Origin: Bemisia tabaci
Lineage: Eukaryota > Arthropoda > Insecta > Hemiptera > Aleyrodidae
Direction: 5' to 3'
NCBI RefSeq assembly: GCF_918797505.1
Contig: NC_092793.1
Location: 59,539,749-59,603,748, forward strand
Length of the DNA: 64,000 nt
Within the stretch, counting starts at the first letter, position 1. Every line of letters starts with the position of its first letter. The notes under the pieces were generated by a model. It was not told where the DNA came from. It made no database searches and was given only the letters and a program-made list of their open reading frames with translations. Positions 60,801 to 64,000 of the stretch are shown here, in pieces. The translations under genes and the position numbers were made by a program.

Positions 60801-61668
60801 AGTGAGTTTAGATAACCGCCTCTTTATGTTCTTTTCTATAATTTATCGCAAGTGCAGGGTCATTATTTGAGATAGAAAAGTAAGCACCCCTTCTGCAAGG
60901 CAGTCCTCCCAAAATTTTGAGAGGTCCTAAAAGTAGTCTCCTTTAACCTATTTGCATGAATCACCCTGTACAATACTATCTAAATTAAAGTACATACGTC
61001 TTTAATCAAATTAGGATTAATTTTCTAATATTTGAACTCGTTGGAGGGATAAAATGTATGATCTTAGCTCAGCAGAAACTTTTTTTTGAAGAAGCTCAGG
61101 TTTTTGCGCTTATTCACTATAAAAAATTTTGGAAATTTTTTCCCCTTTTAATTCTTTTTAGTGGAACCTGTTATAGAAGAATGAGGCAATTTTTTTATTT
61201 TGACTTTCATGGTTGTAATTCTAATACTTAACAGTTAATTTCAACAACTTCAACTCTATTCTGTCATTTGAAACGAGAGGTGCATTGTGAATTTCAAGGA
61301 GCATCTACACTTATTTTAGTGGCCTCTTTAATATTAATATCTCTGAACGGGGTTGAATTTTTGGAACTGAAAATTTTCCAAGTTGTTATTGGAGATTTCA
61401 TTGATTTCTACTCGTAAATGAGGCTAAGTTGTCATATAATCTGTAATCAAAATTTGGTTTTTTGTTTCAGATCAAAATTTTCTGCTGTGATTTTCAACTT
61501 GACAGTTATCAAAATCTGCTGAAAGTTAAGAACACTGTCAGTGATGTTAAAGAGAACGGGATTTTGCATAGAAATGGCAATGTCAGGCAATTGTCTGTTC
61601 GAAGATTATTAACAATGCCCACCGGAATCGTTGATGGTCATCATGAGTTGAATCAAGTTCATAGCTGA
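27734..61668 (+). CDS. PLPP: Lipid phosphate phosphatase (PAP2/wunen-like), six coding exons
   Basis: Spliced model of 972 nt encoding 323 residues. Lipid phosphate phosphatases are six-pass membrane enzymes that dephosphorylate phosphatidate, lysophosphatidate, sphingosine- and ceramide-phosphates, usually with the active site facing outside the cell or the organelle lumen. All three family motifs are visible: K135-x6-R142-P143 (C1), P185-S-G-H188 (C2) and T232-R233-x5-H239-x3-D243 (C3, normally starting with S). Hydrophobic segments fall near residues 17-43, 72-90, 118-138, 188-203, 209-231 and 244-263. N156-C-T158 in the loop between C1 and C2 is a glycosylation sequon. Length and exon-phase continuity fit a complete gene. 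Insect wunen, wunen2 and lazaro cannot be told apart from this sequence alone. Confidence 0.9.
28231..28300. repeat. Fragment of the AAGGTGGT element (1545-1838)
   Basis: GGCAACAAGGTGGAGAAATG and 'tttcgcggggaaacaaagcc' match the arms of 1545-1838. Only one arm is present. Confidence 0.5.
28301..29730. other. Non-coding intron sequence
   Basis: AT-rich with no recognisable frame or repeat family. A region near 29270-29410 has words similar to the interior of the CTGCCGTGCTAAGG family but no matching left end. Confidence 0.35.
29731..29765. repeat. Solo end of the CTGCCGTGCTAAGG MITE family
   Basis: 'ctaccgtgctaaggaagaac' followed by GCCGTATGAACC matches the family terminus. No matching second end nearby. 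Confidence 0.6.
29766..30875. other. Non-coding intron sequence
   Basis: Includes a short inverted pair around 30090-30180 ('gggcatatctcgatttctgt' against 'gaaattgagatacgtcctt'). No gene seen. Confidence 0.35.
30876..31516 (+). repeat. Tandem repeat, 280-bp unit, about 2.3 copies
   Basis: CGCGCCTTCAATTTTGCAGA starts at 30876, 31156 and 31435. Each full unit carries 'cgcacatccatcgagtacga', 'tgttgccatgttgtg', 'tgtggtggcgcttcaaggg' and 'ggcagcatagagcggagcat'. A single inverted unit is at 51434-51830, and fragments occur near 432-505 and 42373-42442. Frames through it (up to 148 codons) match nothing known. Confidence 0.85.
31533..31786. mobile_element. MITE with GGACCGAG ends, copy 2
   Basis: Begins GGACCGAGATTATCAGAAAG and ends 'ttcctttctgatgaactccg'. 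The interior is the reverse complement of 1174-1421 ('catcaagttgaaactgagaa' here). It adjoins the 280-bp tandem array. Confidence 0.7.
32038..32256. mobile_element. MITE with 54-bp inverted ends
   Basis: 'acggaaaaaatttaatgttg' through 'aatgtacgacaag' at the left is mirrored by 'cttgtcgcacatttttttaa' through 'atttcattttttctg' at the right. Non-coding. Confidence 0.65.
32257..36815. other. Non-coding intron sequence with C19 and G17 runs
   Basis: Contains a run of 19 C (32765-32783) and 17 G (35391-35407), both prone to sequencing-length error. No gene or repeat family was recognised apart from the CpG-rich block at 35380-35790. The 33300-34500 part is very AT-rich. Confidence 0.35.
35380..35790. 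promoter_or_regulatory. CpG-rich block with a CRE-like TGACGTCA
   Basis: About 400 bp markedly richer in G+C and CpG than the flanking DNA, beginning at a G17 run. It contains a perfect TGACGTCA near 35430. Frames of up to 75 codons cross it without a recognisable domain. It might be an internal promoter or simply a GC-rich repeat; weak evidence. Confidence 0.3.
36816..37700 (+). repeat. Tandem repeat, 358-bp unit
   Basis: GTCTATGGGCTTCTCT words start at 36816 (variant), 36953 and 37311, and a worn copy is near 37673. The 36953 and 37311 units are 358 bp apart and share 'ggaaattcaaagtg', 'cagggacgcaagtatgcgca' and 'aatcaagt'. The first unit is a short version of about 137 bp lacking the central 220 bp. 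Confidence 0.85.
37701..38208. other. Non-coding intron sequence
   Basis: No gene recognised. A GC-richer patch at 38030-38100 contains GGCGCGCC-type words. Confidence 0.35.
38209..38470. mobile_element. MITE with GCGGGCTGATT ends
   Basis: 'gcgggctgatttttgaaatt' with 'tatagacaaag' at the left is mirrored by 'ctttgtctatcgatttcaac' and 'aatcagctccca' at the right. The right half is also found at 8108-8256. Non-autonomous. Confidence 0.65.
38500..38720. repeat. Cluster of TATAGCC/GGCTATA words
   Basis: The word GGCTATA or its complement TATAGC(C) recurs about ten times in 220 bp, in both orientations. It gives a repetitive look without a fixed period. Confidence 0.5.
38948..39023. repeat. Perfect 34-bp-arm palindrome with 8-base loop
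   Basis: The left arm (38948-38981) starts GGCGCCTACAAACC and ends ACTTCACGCA; the right arm (38990-39023) is its exact reverse complement. A few more outer bases also pair. The words GCGTGAAGTAT and TTGTAGGCGC link it to the internal array unit of the hAT-type elements at 3644 and 18561. Confidence 0.9.
39024..40080. other. Non-coding intron sequence
   Basis: A G run is near 40000. No gene recognised. Confidence 0.35.
40081..40343. mobile_element. MITE of the GACGGTGAAAC family, copy 2
   Basis: CATCGACGGTGAAACTACAA with 'atgcgtatctcgg' at the left is mirrored by 'ccgagatacgcatttctgca' and GTTTCACCATCGA at the right. TA is just outside both ends. Confidence 0.7.
40631..40892. mobile_element. 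MITE of the CTGCCGTGCTAAGG family, copy 3
   Basis: Begins CTGCCGTGCTAAGGAAGAAC with 'cgagagttgcc' and ends 'cggcgtttttcctagcacga' followed by CAG. Both ends are well preserved; the interior resembles 47373-47627. Confidence 0.8.
40893..41890. other. Non-coding intron sequence
   Basis: Very AT-rich after 41270. 'agcaaccagcccgtgcttcg' at about 41287 resembles a repeat-end phrase, but no partner was found. No gene seen. Confidence 0.35.
41918..42130 (+). pseudogene. Helitron Rep/helicase N-terminal fragment (+ strand)
   Basis: The frame gives KYQYCDALHFKKEE, then HFNRCCHNG and NILRYNSCMAFASLSA. This is the conserved Helitron helicase-like N-terminal domain, whose signature is C-x2-C..A..F..E, then CC..G, then NIR.YN...AF.S. 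Upstream coding is lost: a base is missing relative to the minus-strand copy of the same segment (cttttaatgtg here against cttttaaatgtg there). No Rep catalytic HUH motif or helicase follows. A decayed fragment. Confidence 0.8.
42137..42743 (+). repeat. Direct repeat pair, about 90 bp, 515 bp apart
   Basis: 42137-42229 and 42653-42743 share 'cgaaaaatcattgagaattt', 'aagttttatg' and 'accagcttctcga'. The segment between holds fragments of the GACGGTGAAAC family and of the 280-bp repeat. The pair lies between the two Helitron fragments and may mark a rearrangement. Confidence 0.65.
42764..43063 (-). pseudogene. Helitron protein N-terminus remnant (- strand)
   Basis: The minus-strand frame contains MDRSRKRGRPAKRG, a typical basic start of Helitron proteins. 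It then has a charged region and ends with NNFGLLNVKCQYCD, the same residues that begin the + strand fragment at 41918. The last 50 or so bases are therefore shared in inverted orientation. After QYCD the frame diverges into unrelated sequence. The two pieces look like one Helitron N-terminus split and inverted. Confidence 0.75.
43526..43552 (+). repeat. Short interstitial telomere-like repeat (CCTAA)
   Basis: Five consecutive pentamers CCTAA, CCTAA, CCTAA, CGTAA, CCTAA. TTAGG is the usual arthropod telomere unit. Too short to be functional; it lies 35 bp before a MITE. Confidence 0.7.
43587..43814. mobile_element. MITE with AATTGGACGTATTTCTATC ends
   Basis: AATTGGACGTATTTCTATCA and 'cggacctaagcgcca' at the left are mirrored at the right ('tggcgcttagttctgtttga', 'gatagaaatacgtccaatt'). 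A further internal inverted word pair (cggacctaagcgccat and atggcgcttaggtccg) sits inside. About 228 bp, non-autonomous. Confidence 0.75.
43815..45129. other. Non-coding intron sequence
   Basis: Contains a C run near 44226-44240. A 90-codon minus frame at 43860-44132 has no recognisable domain. Confidence 0.35.
45130..45294. mobile_element. hAT-type MITE of the CAGTGGCG family, copy 4
   Basis: Begins CAGTGGCGAGGAGTG and ends CATGCCACGCCACTG. Flanks AAATGAAG and TGATGAAG agree at six of eight positions. Interior ATCGAT words as in the other copies. Confidence 0.75.
45295..46710. other. Non-coding intron sequence
   Basis: C-rich run near 45969-45988. Open stretches overlap the flanking MITEs. 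No gene seen. Confidence 0.35.
46711..46875. mobile_element. hAT-type MITE of the CAGTGGCG family, copy 5
   Basis: Begins CGGTGGCGAGGTGTG and ends CACCCCTCACCACTG. Flanks CAATTTGA and CAACTTGA agree at seven of eight positions, supporting an 8-bp duplication. Same length (165 bp) as copy 4. Confidence 0.8.
46876..47372. other. Non-coding intron sequence
   Basis: Open stretches of 63-68 codons near 46955-47217 have no recognisable domain. Confidence 0.35.
47373..47627. mobile_element. MITE of the CTGCCGTGCTAAGG family, copy 4
   Basis: The left end TTGCCGTGCTAAGTAAAAAC is mirrored by 'cgttcttgcttagcacggca'. The interior matches 40631-40892 ('gaggaaagttatga', 'ttgaaattttcag'). Confidence 0.75.
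47664..47920. mobile_element. MITE of the GACGGTGAAA family, copy 3
   Basis: TCGACGGTGAAAGTCGGCAA with 'cacataactcgg' at the left is mirrored by 'cgagttatgtgattgccgac' and CACCGTCGA at the right. About 257 bp. Confidence 0.7.
48125..48367. mobile_element. MITE with GCGCACAGTGGATCGAGTC ends, copy 2
   Basis: GACGCACGGTGGATCGAGTC at the left; CTCGATCCACTGTGCGACGC at the right. The interior closely follows 8333-8576. Confidence 0.75.
48368..48844 (-). other. Unrecognised 154-codon open stretch between two MITE copies
   Basis: A minus-strand frame (48311-48775) stays open for 154 codons between two copies of the same MITE. The residue mix is not low-complexity, but its last residues run into the copy-2 MITE and no domain is recognised. 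It could be a captured fragment or chance. Confidence 0.25.
48845..49083. mobile_element. MITE with GCGCACAGTGGATCGAGTC ends, copy 3
   Basis: CGCCGCACAATGGAACGAGTC-type left end and 'gactcaatccactgtgcgcc' right end. The interior is more diverged than in copies 1 and 2. Confidence 0.7.
49084..49477. other. Non-coding intron sequence
   Basis: AT-rich. No gene or repeat recognised. Confidence 0.35.
49487..49937. mobile_element. Foldback element, 451 bp, 9-bp target duplication
   Basis: Nearly the whole element is one inverted repeat with arms of about 220 bp meeting near 49709. Each arm is built from repeats of a short unit such as GGGACGTGAATTTTACG, in which 'acgtccc' and 'cgtaaa' words alternate. 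A perfect 9-bp direct repeat TAATGAGGA lies outside (49478-49486 and 49938-49946). Long arms with a 9-bp duplication suggest a Mutator-like or foldback origin. The pairing also extends a few bases into the left duplication (GAGGACG), so the exact edge is ambiguous. No coding capacity. Confidence 0.85.
49947..51433. other. Non-coding intron sequence
   Basis: T run near 50460-50475 and A run of 27 at 51240-51266. No gene recognised. Confidence 0.35.
51434..51830 (-). repeat. Single inverted copy of the 280-bp repeat unit
   Basis: In reverse complement it carries the same words as 30876-31516 (GCGCCTTCAATTTTGC, 'tgttgccatgctgtg', 'tttgtagtggcgcttc'). It contains slightly more than one unit, with the unit junction included, so it was probably copied from a tandem array. 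Confidence 0.8.
51831..53597. other. Non-coding intron sequence
   Basis: AT-rich, no recognised repeat. A 72-codon frame at 52284-52502 has no domain. Confidence 0.35.
53598..53835. mobile_element. MITE with 'aggatttttgtcaaccct' inverted arms
   Basis: 'cagcagagattccttccttg' and 'gatgacaaaaatcctgccg' at the left are mirrored by 'cgcaggatttttgtcaaccc' and 'aagcaggaatctttt' at the right. A single arm is repeated at about 54630-54715 inside the next element. Confidence 0.6.
53926..54570. mobile_element. Element with GGGGCCGTCCATAAATTAC end, G-rich interior
   Basis: The left end AAGGGGCCGTCCATAAATTA is a type widespread in arthropod MITEs. The right edge is worn ('ggtcttacgtaatttacg'). 'ccttacg' words and G runs (near 54479-54490) recur within. 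Similar in style to 2583-3010. Confidence 0.55.
54858..54888. repeat. Poly-T tract, 31 bases
   Basis: Uninterrupted T run in intron 1, about 575 bp before exon 2. Confidence 0.9.
55464..55621 (+). CDS. PLPP: PLPP coding exon 2 (rest of TM1, first loop, TM2)
   Basis: Encodes residues 34 (completed) to 86. The acceptor is TTTCAG and the donor GTATGT; it ends on a complete codon. After the helix LTLLLLIEFG comes the family-typical loop PHLQNIGFYCGDPKI, where PLPP proteins have 'GF(Y/F)C.D.SI', then the start of TM2 (TLIAISFIAPFLV). Confidence 0.95.
56709..56929 (+). CDS. PLPP: PLPP coding exon 3 (TM2 end, TM3, motif C1)
   Basis: Encodes residues 87-159 plus two bases of Gly160. Acceptor TTCTAG, donor G|GTGAGA. 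It contains TM3 (YFIGLLFCYVIIDVAKVIV) and the C1 motif KVIVGEPRP at 135-143, which is KX6RP. HFLDTCQP follows, as in the family, and then the sequon NCT at 156-158. Confidence 0.97.
57734..57854 (+). CDS. PLPP: PLPP coding exon 4 (motif C2, PSGH)
   Basis: Completes Gly160 and encodes to residue 200. Acceptor TTGCAG, donor GTGAGT. It contains YTCTN, then RDSYKSFPSGHAAFSVY with the C2 motif PSGH at 185-188. H188 is expected to take part in phosphate transfer. The start of TM4 is here. Confidence 0.97.
58998..59060 (+). repeat. Short duplication in intron 4
   Basis: GCAATATGCATATTGTATGT recurs about 36 bp later as GCAATATGCATATTACCTAT. AT-rich, no further meaning seen. Confidence 0.5.
59359..59532 (+). 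CDS. PLPP: PLPP coding exon 5 (TM5, motif C3, TM6)
   Basis: Encodes residues 201-258 in frame on both sides. Acceptor TTTCAG, donor GTGAGT. WYLQRRM opens the loop, TM5 follows (PVTYTLLPLLQILCIVWALCC), then the C3 motif TRITDRRHHWWD at 232-243. H239 is the expected nucleophile and D243 its partner. The usual Ser before Arg is Thr here. LAGSIVGVA starts TM6. Confidence 0.97.
59804..60038. mobile_element. MITE with GCAGAAAGGAACC-type ends, in intron 5
   Basis: 'tttgcagtaaggaaccaagc' with 'cagttattgccaa' at the left is mirrored by 'ggcaatagctgatgtagctc' and 'ggttcctttctgcc' at the right. It is the inverted relative of 26989-27202, sharing 'tgcggattcctt' and 'actatgcagaaaat'. Confidence 0.7.
60048..60410. 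repeat. Inverted-repeat element, arms about 115 bp, in intron 5
   Basis: 'agcagaatagccgtaaatgt' and 'tcacattttcattccgccaa' through 'gggtaaagattac' at the left are mirrored by 'gtaatctttaccctcatag' through 'ggcggaatgaaaatgtgatt' and 'atggctattctgct' at the right. A loop of about 100 bp lies between. Probably a MITE adjoining the one at 59804. Confidence 0.75.
61471..61668 (+). CDS. PLPP: PLPP coding exon 6 (TM6 end, cytoplasmic tail, stop)
   Basis: Encodes residues 259-323 and TGA at 61666-61668. Acceptor TTTCAG. It starts with IKIFCC, finishing TM6, followed by a hydrophilic tail of about 60 residues with no catalytic motif. Tails of this kind are poorly conserved in the family. Confidence 0.92.
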   Translation: MKIFCCDFQLDSYQNLLKVKNTVSDVKENGILHRNGNVRQLSVRRLLTMPTGIVDGHHELNQVHS

Positions 61669-63680
61669 AAATTGGATTTAATGATGTCTATAACATCACT
61701 GAAAGAAATCATTAAGACCATAGACCGTGTATTTCCTAAATCACCGAGTGTTTTGATGTCACTGTTCTTAGCAATCAAAGTTTTTCCAGTCAGTGCTTGC
61801 AAAAACCAAATACTTTGATGGTATACTAGTCCATTGTTTAATGTAATGACATCCTCATATGTATTTTATTTATTTTCTTCTTATCCAAATTAACCGCTAA
61901 AAAGAAGGTCTTGAGAAGAGAAGAGTGAAATCTTGAAAGTGAATGTTTGTGATCAGCTAAAACCATGGGATGTATCCTAGAACAAGTTTTCAATGGAAGT
62001 TTCAAGCAAAATTTATAAACTCCATCAAAAATAATTGATTTGTATTACTGGGCTAATAGTGGGATTAGTCACAATCTGAATGATGGGGAAGAGCTTTTAC
62101 TTGAGTGCTTTTTTTTTCTTACTAATTCCAGGACAGAATTATTTTATATAAATATTTTTGTTTAAGTTTGACTTTTAAATTGCGTACAATTGGGGGAAAA
62201 TTTGAGAAAGAAAAGAAATTTTGAGACTTTGATTAAGTCAGCAACATTATCCGTCCCTGAACTTAATGTTTAAACCCTCATTATCAAAGATGAAGAGCCA
62301 AAATTTCATTCAAACAAGTTAACTACAATATTTTTCAACTCATCACCTTAGATAGGGTACAAAAAAAAAGTGGTAAGGCAGCAGTTTTAAGATTTGGTTT
62401 TCTCTATTTTAAAAGGAGGCTACCGTGAGATTTAGACACGGTTTCATGCCATAAATGACCCATTCTTGCAATGATTCTCATCAGACTTTGTGATTTTCCC
62501 CATTATGTCGGAATGTATGTGTTTTCACCGTTACACCCCTGCTCCTCATGTTTTATCTATGGCGACTAACTGCACCAAATTAAGTCTTGTCCCATCATTC
62601 ATTCTATTGTCTTTTGCCAGATTCAACCACCATAAAAAAATAAAATTTAATCCCTTAATCAATAAAGCAAAACTTTCAATGTTGTTTTGAAAAATATTAG
62701 GGGTTAAATACCAAATTTTATAGTCCAAATATTATTTTTAACTCTAGTAGAATATTCTGTAACTGAAACTAGGAAGTAATGGAAAAATTGGCTACTGCTG
62801 ATGGCCCCTAAGTTGAATTATCCTTACCGTAAGCCCTTGGGAATCACTCCAAAGCAAAAGCTCAGACATCATGACATCAACGTATCATGTATCTGACCAA
62901 AGTCTCCAAGGCACACGTTAGACCCCAGCCTTTTTCCACAATCCCCTCTTCCTTTGAAGAGAGTAAACAAATGAGTAGAAGTCCTTTAATCAAATCCGGT
63001 GCAATTTATGGTCAATCTTAGATATTAGATCTTAAACTTCATTTTCTCCTTGCTAATTTTAAAATTGAATTTTAATAGAAAAATAATTCTGCTCGTTCTG
63101 TTTAGTTCTTCAATTTGATGAGATTTTATTTTTAGAATTGCTCTCAACACTTTCTCCTTCTCATTGAAAAAGTGAGCTTACGCAGGATCTGCATTTAAGT
63201 TTACATTGATTTTGGCCAAATACATTTTTTTGTTATGAAACAAAGAATTTTCTTTTCTATTCATTGGTTAAAGTTGGAACTAAATTCACAATATTTTAGT
63301 AAAATCATTCATGAATTCTTAATCATCTAACTTTAAAGTCCGATTTTAATTTTATTTTGGGCAGGTAGATAAAGACAAAATAGACTGAGATCATGAATGC
63401 AGACATTGCCTTGTCTCTCATGAAAAAGTCTGATATATGAGGGTCAGAATCCCTTGATTTTAAAGAGCAGCGGAAGATAACCAGTATTACAATGAGAAGA
63501 GTTTCTCATTTCAAATTATTTTCAAATCAGTTTATTGTGTGCATTTTTAGTATGTAAGATAAAAATATTCTTTAAATTTTTGTAAATTTTACTGTGATAT
63601 TAGAATTCATATTGGTAAGTATTGATTTTAATTTTGTCGAAAAAAATTGAATAAAGTTATTATTGCCACTGTCTATTGTC
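61669..63680 (+). other. PLPP 3' UTR (predicted)
   Basis: AT-rich with no gene recognised. AATAAA hexamers occur at 62661-62666 and 63650-63655. The later one is followed within about 30 bp by a TGT-rich stretch and is the preferred end. ATTTATTT-like words occur near 61864. The true end needs transcript data. Confidence 0.55.
63650..63655 (+). terminator. Polyadenylation signal AATAAA
   Basis: Canonical hexamer about 1.98 kb after the stop codon, followed by 'ttattattgccactgtctat' in which cleavage would be expected. 62661 is an alternative. Confidence 0.5.
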
Positions 63681-63785
63681 ATAAATTAAATGTCTATTCA
63701 AGTCTCTCTGTAGTAAGATACTTGTGTTATCGCCATTTCTTTACTGTCCTGTTTAATTTAATGAGGTACTTTCAATAATTGTATT

Positions 63786-63858
63786 TATTTATGCTAAAAG
63801 GAACTTTGTGCATAGGGATTGCATGCAACATAGTTCTTCTTAGCATAAATACGTCCAA
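63786..63858. repeat. Small hairpin near the window end
   Basis: ATTTATGCTAAAAGGAACT is mirrored by AGTTCTTCTTAGCATAAAT about 65 bp later. It is followed by ACGTCCAATT, the same word that ends the MITE at 43587-43814. Confidence 0.55.
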
Positions 63859-64000
63859 TTACCCACTCTGTGTTCTCACTTTGTTCTAATCGCGTCATAG
63901 GATTCCAGAGGCAACTTGACATGATATTTTCGTATGAATTTAAGAATTCATAACTAAGGTTAGTGTTTTTCACGAAAATAAAATAAAATAATGAAAAAAA

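Overview
The window is nuclear DNA from an animal, most likely an arthropod and probably an insect. It has one spliced gene with GT..AG introns, AT-rich non-coding DNA, a short run of the insect-type telomere motif (CCTAA/TTAGG), and very many small transposon-like elements. Several of the small elements look like families I associate with the whitefly Bemisia tabaci. That is recollection only and could not be checked here. There are no operons, Shine-Dalgarno sites or CRISPR arrays.

One protein-coding gene is supported, on the + strand. It encodes a six-pass lipid phosphate phosphatase of the PAP2/wunen (PLPP) family. Six coding exons (27734-27833, 55464-55621, 56709-56929, 57734-57854, 59359-59532, 61471-61668) join in frame to 323 residues. 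All three catalytic motifs are present. The first intron is about 27.6 kb and contains many repeats. The 3' UTR probably runs to about 63.68 kb. No other gene in the window could be supported.

Upstream (1 to about 27.7 kb) the DNA is a mosaic of non-autonomous DNA transposons and tandem repeats. It includes two related hAT-type elements with 8-bp target duplications (3644-5181 and 18561-19416), each with an internal three-copy array of about 77 bp. It also has a large foldback with a 21-bp minisatellite (9.05-9.75 kb), a 130-bp tandem repeat (11.07-11.67 kb), an unusual tract rich in GCGAT/ATCGC motifs (13.5-13.7 kb), many MITEs, and a degraded LINE 3' end (22.2-22.5 kb).

Intron 1 (27.8-55.5 kb) holds 280-bp and 358-bp tandem repeats, a 34-bp perfect palindrome related to the hAT internal array, and two Helitron-protein fragments in opposite orientation (41.9-43.1 kb). 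It also holds further MITE copies and a 451-bp foldback element with a 9-bp target duplication (49487-49937). Introns 2-5 are much cleaner; two inverted-repeat elements lie in intron 5.

At least four small element families occur three or more times, so members of one family can be aligned within the window. No new multi-gene system was found. The most unusual material is the set of foldback and palindromic elements.
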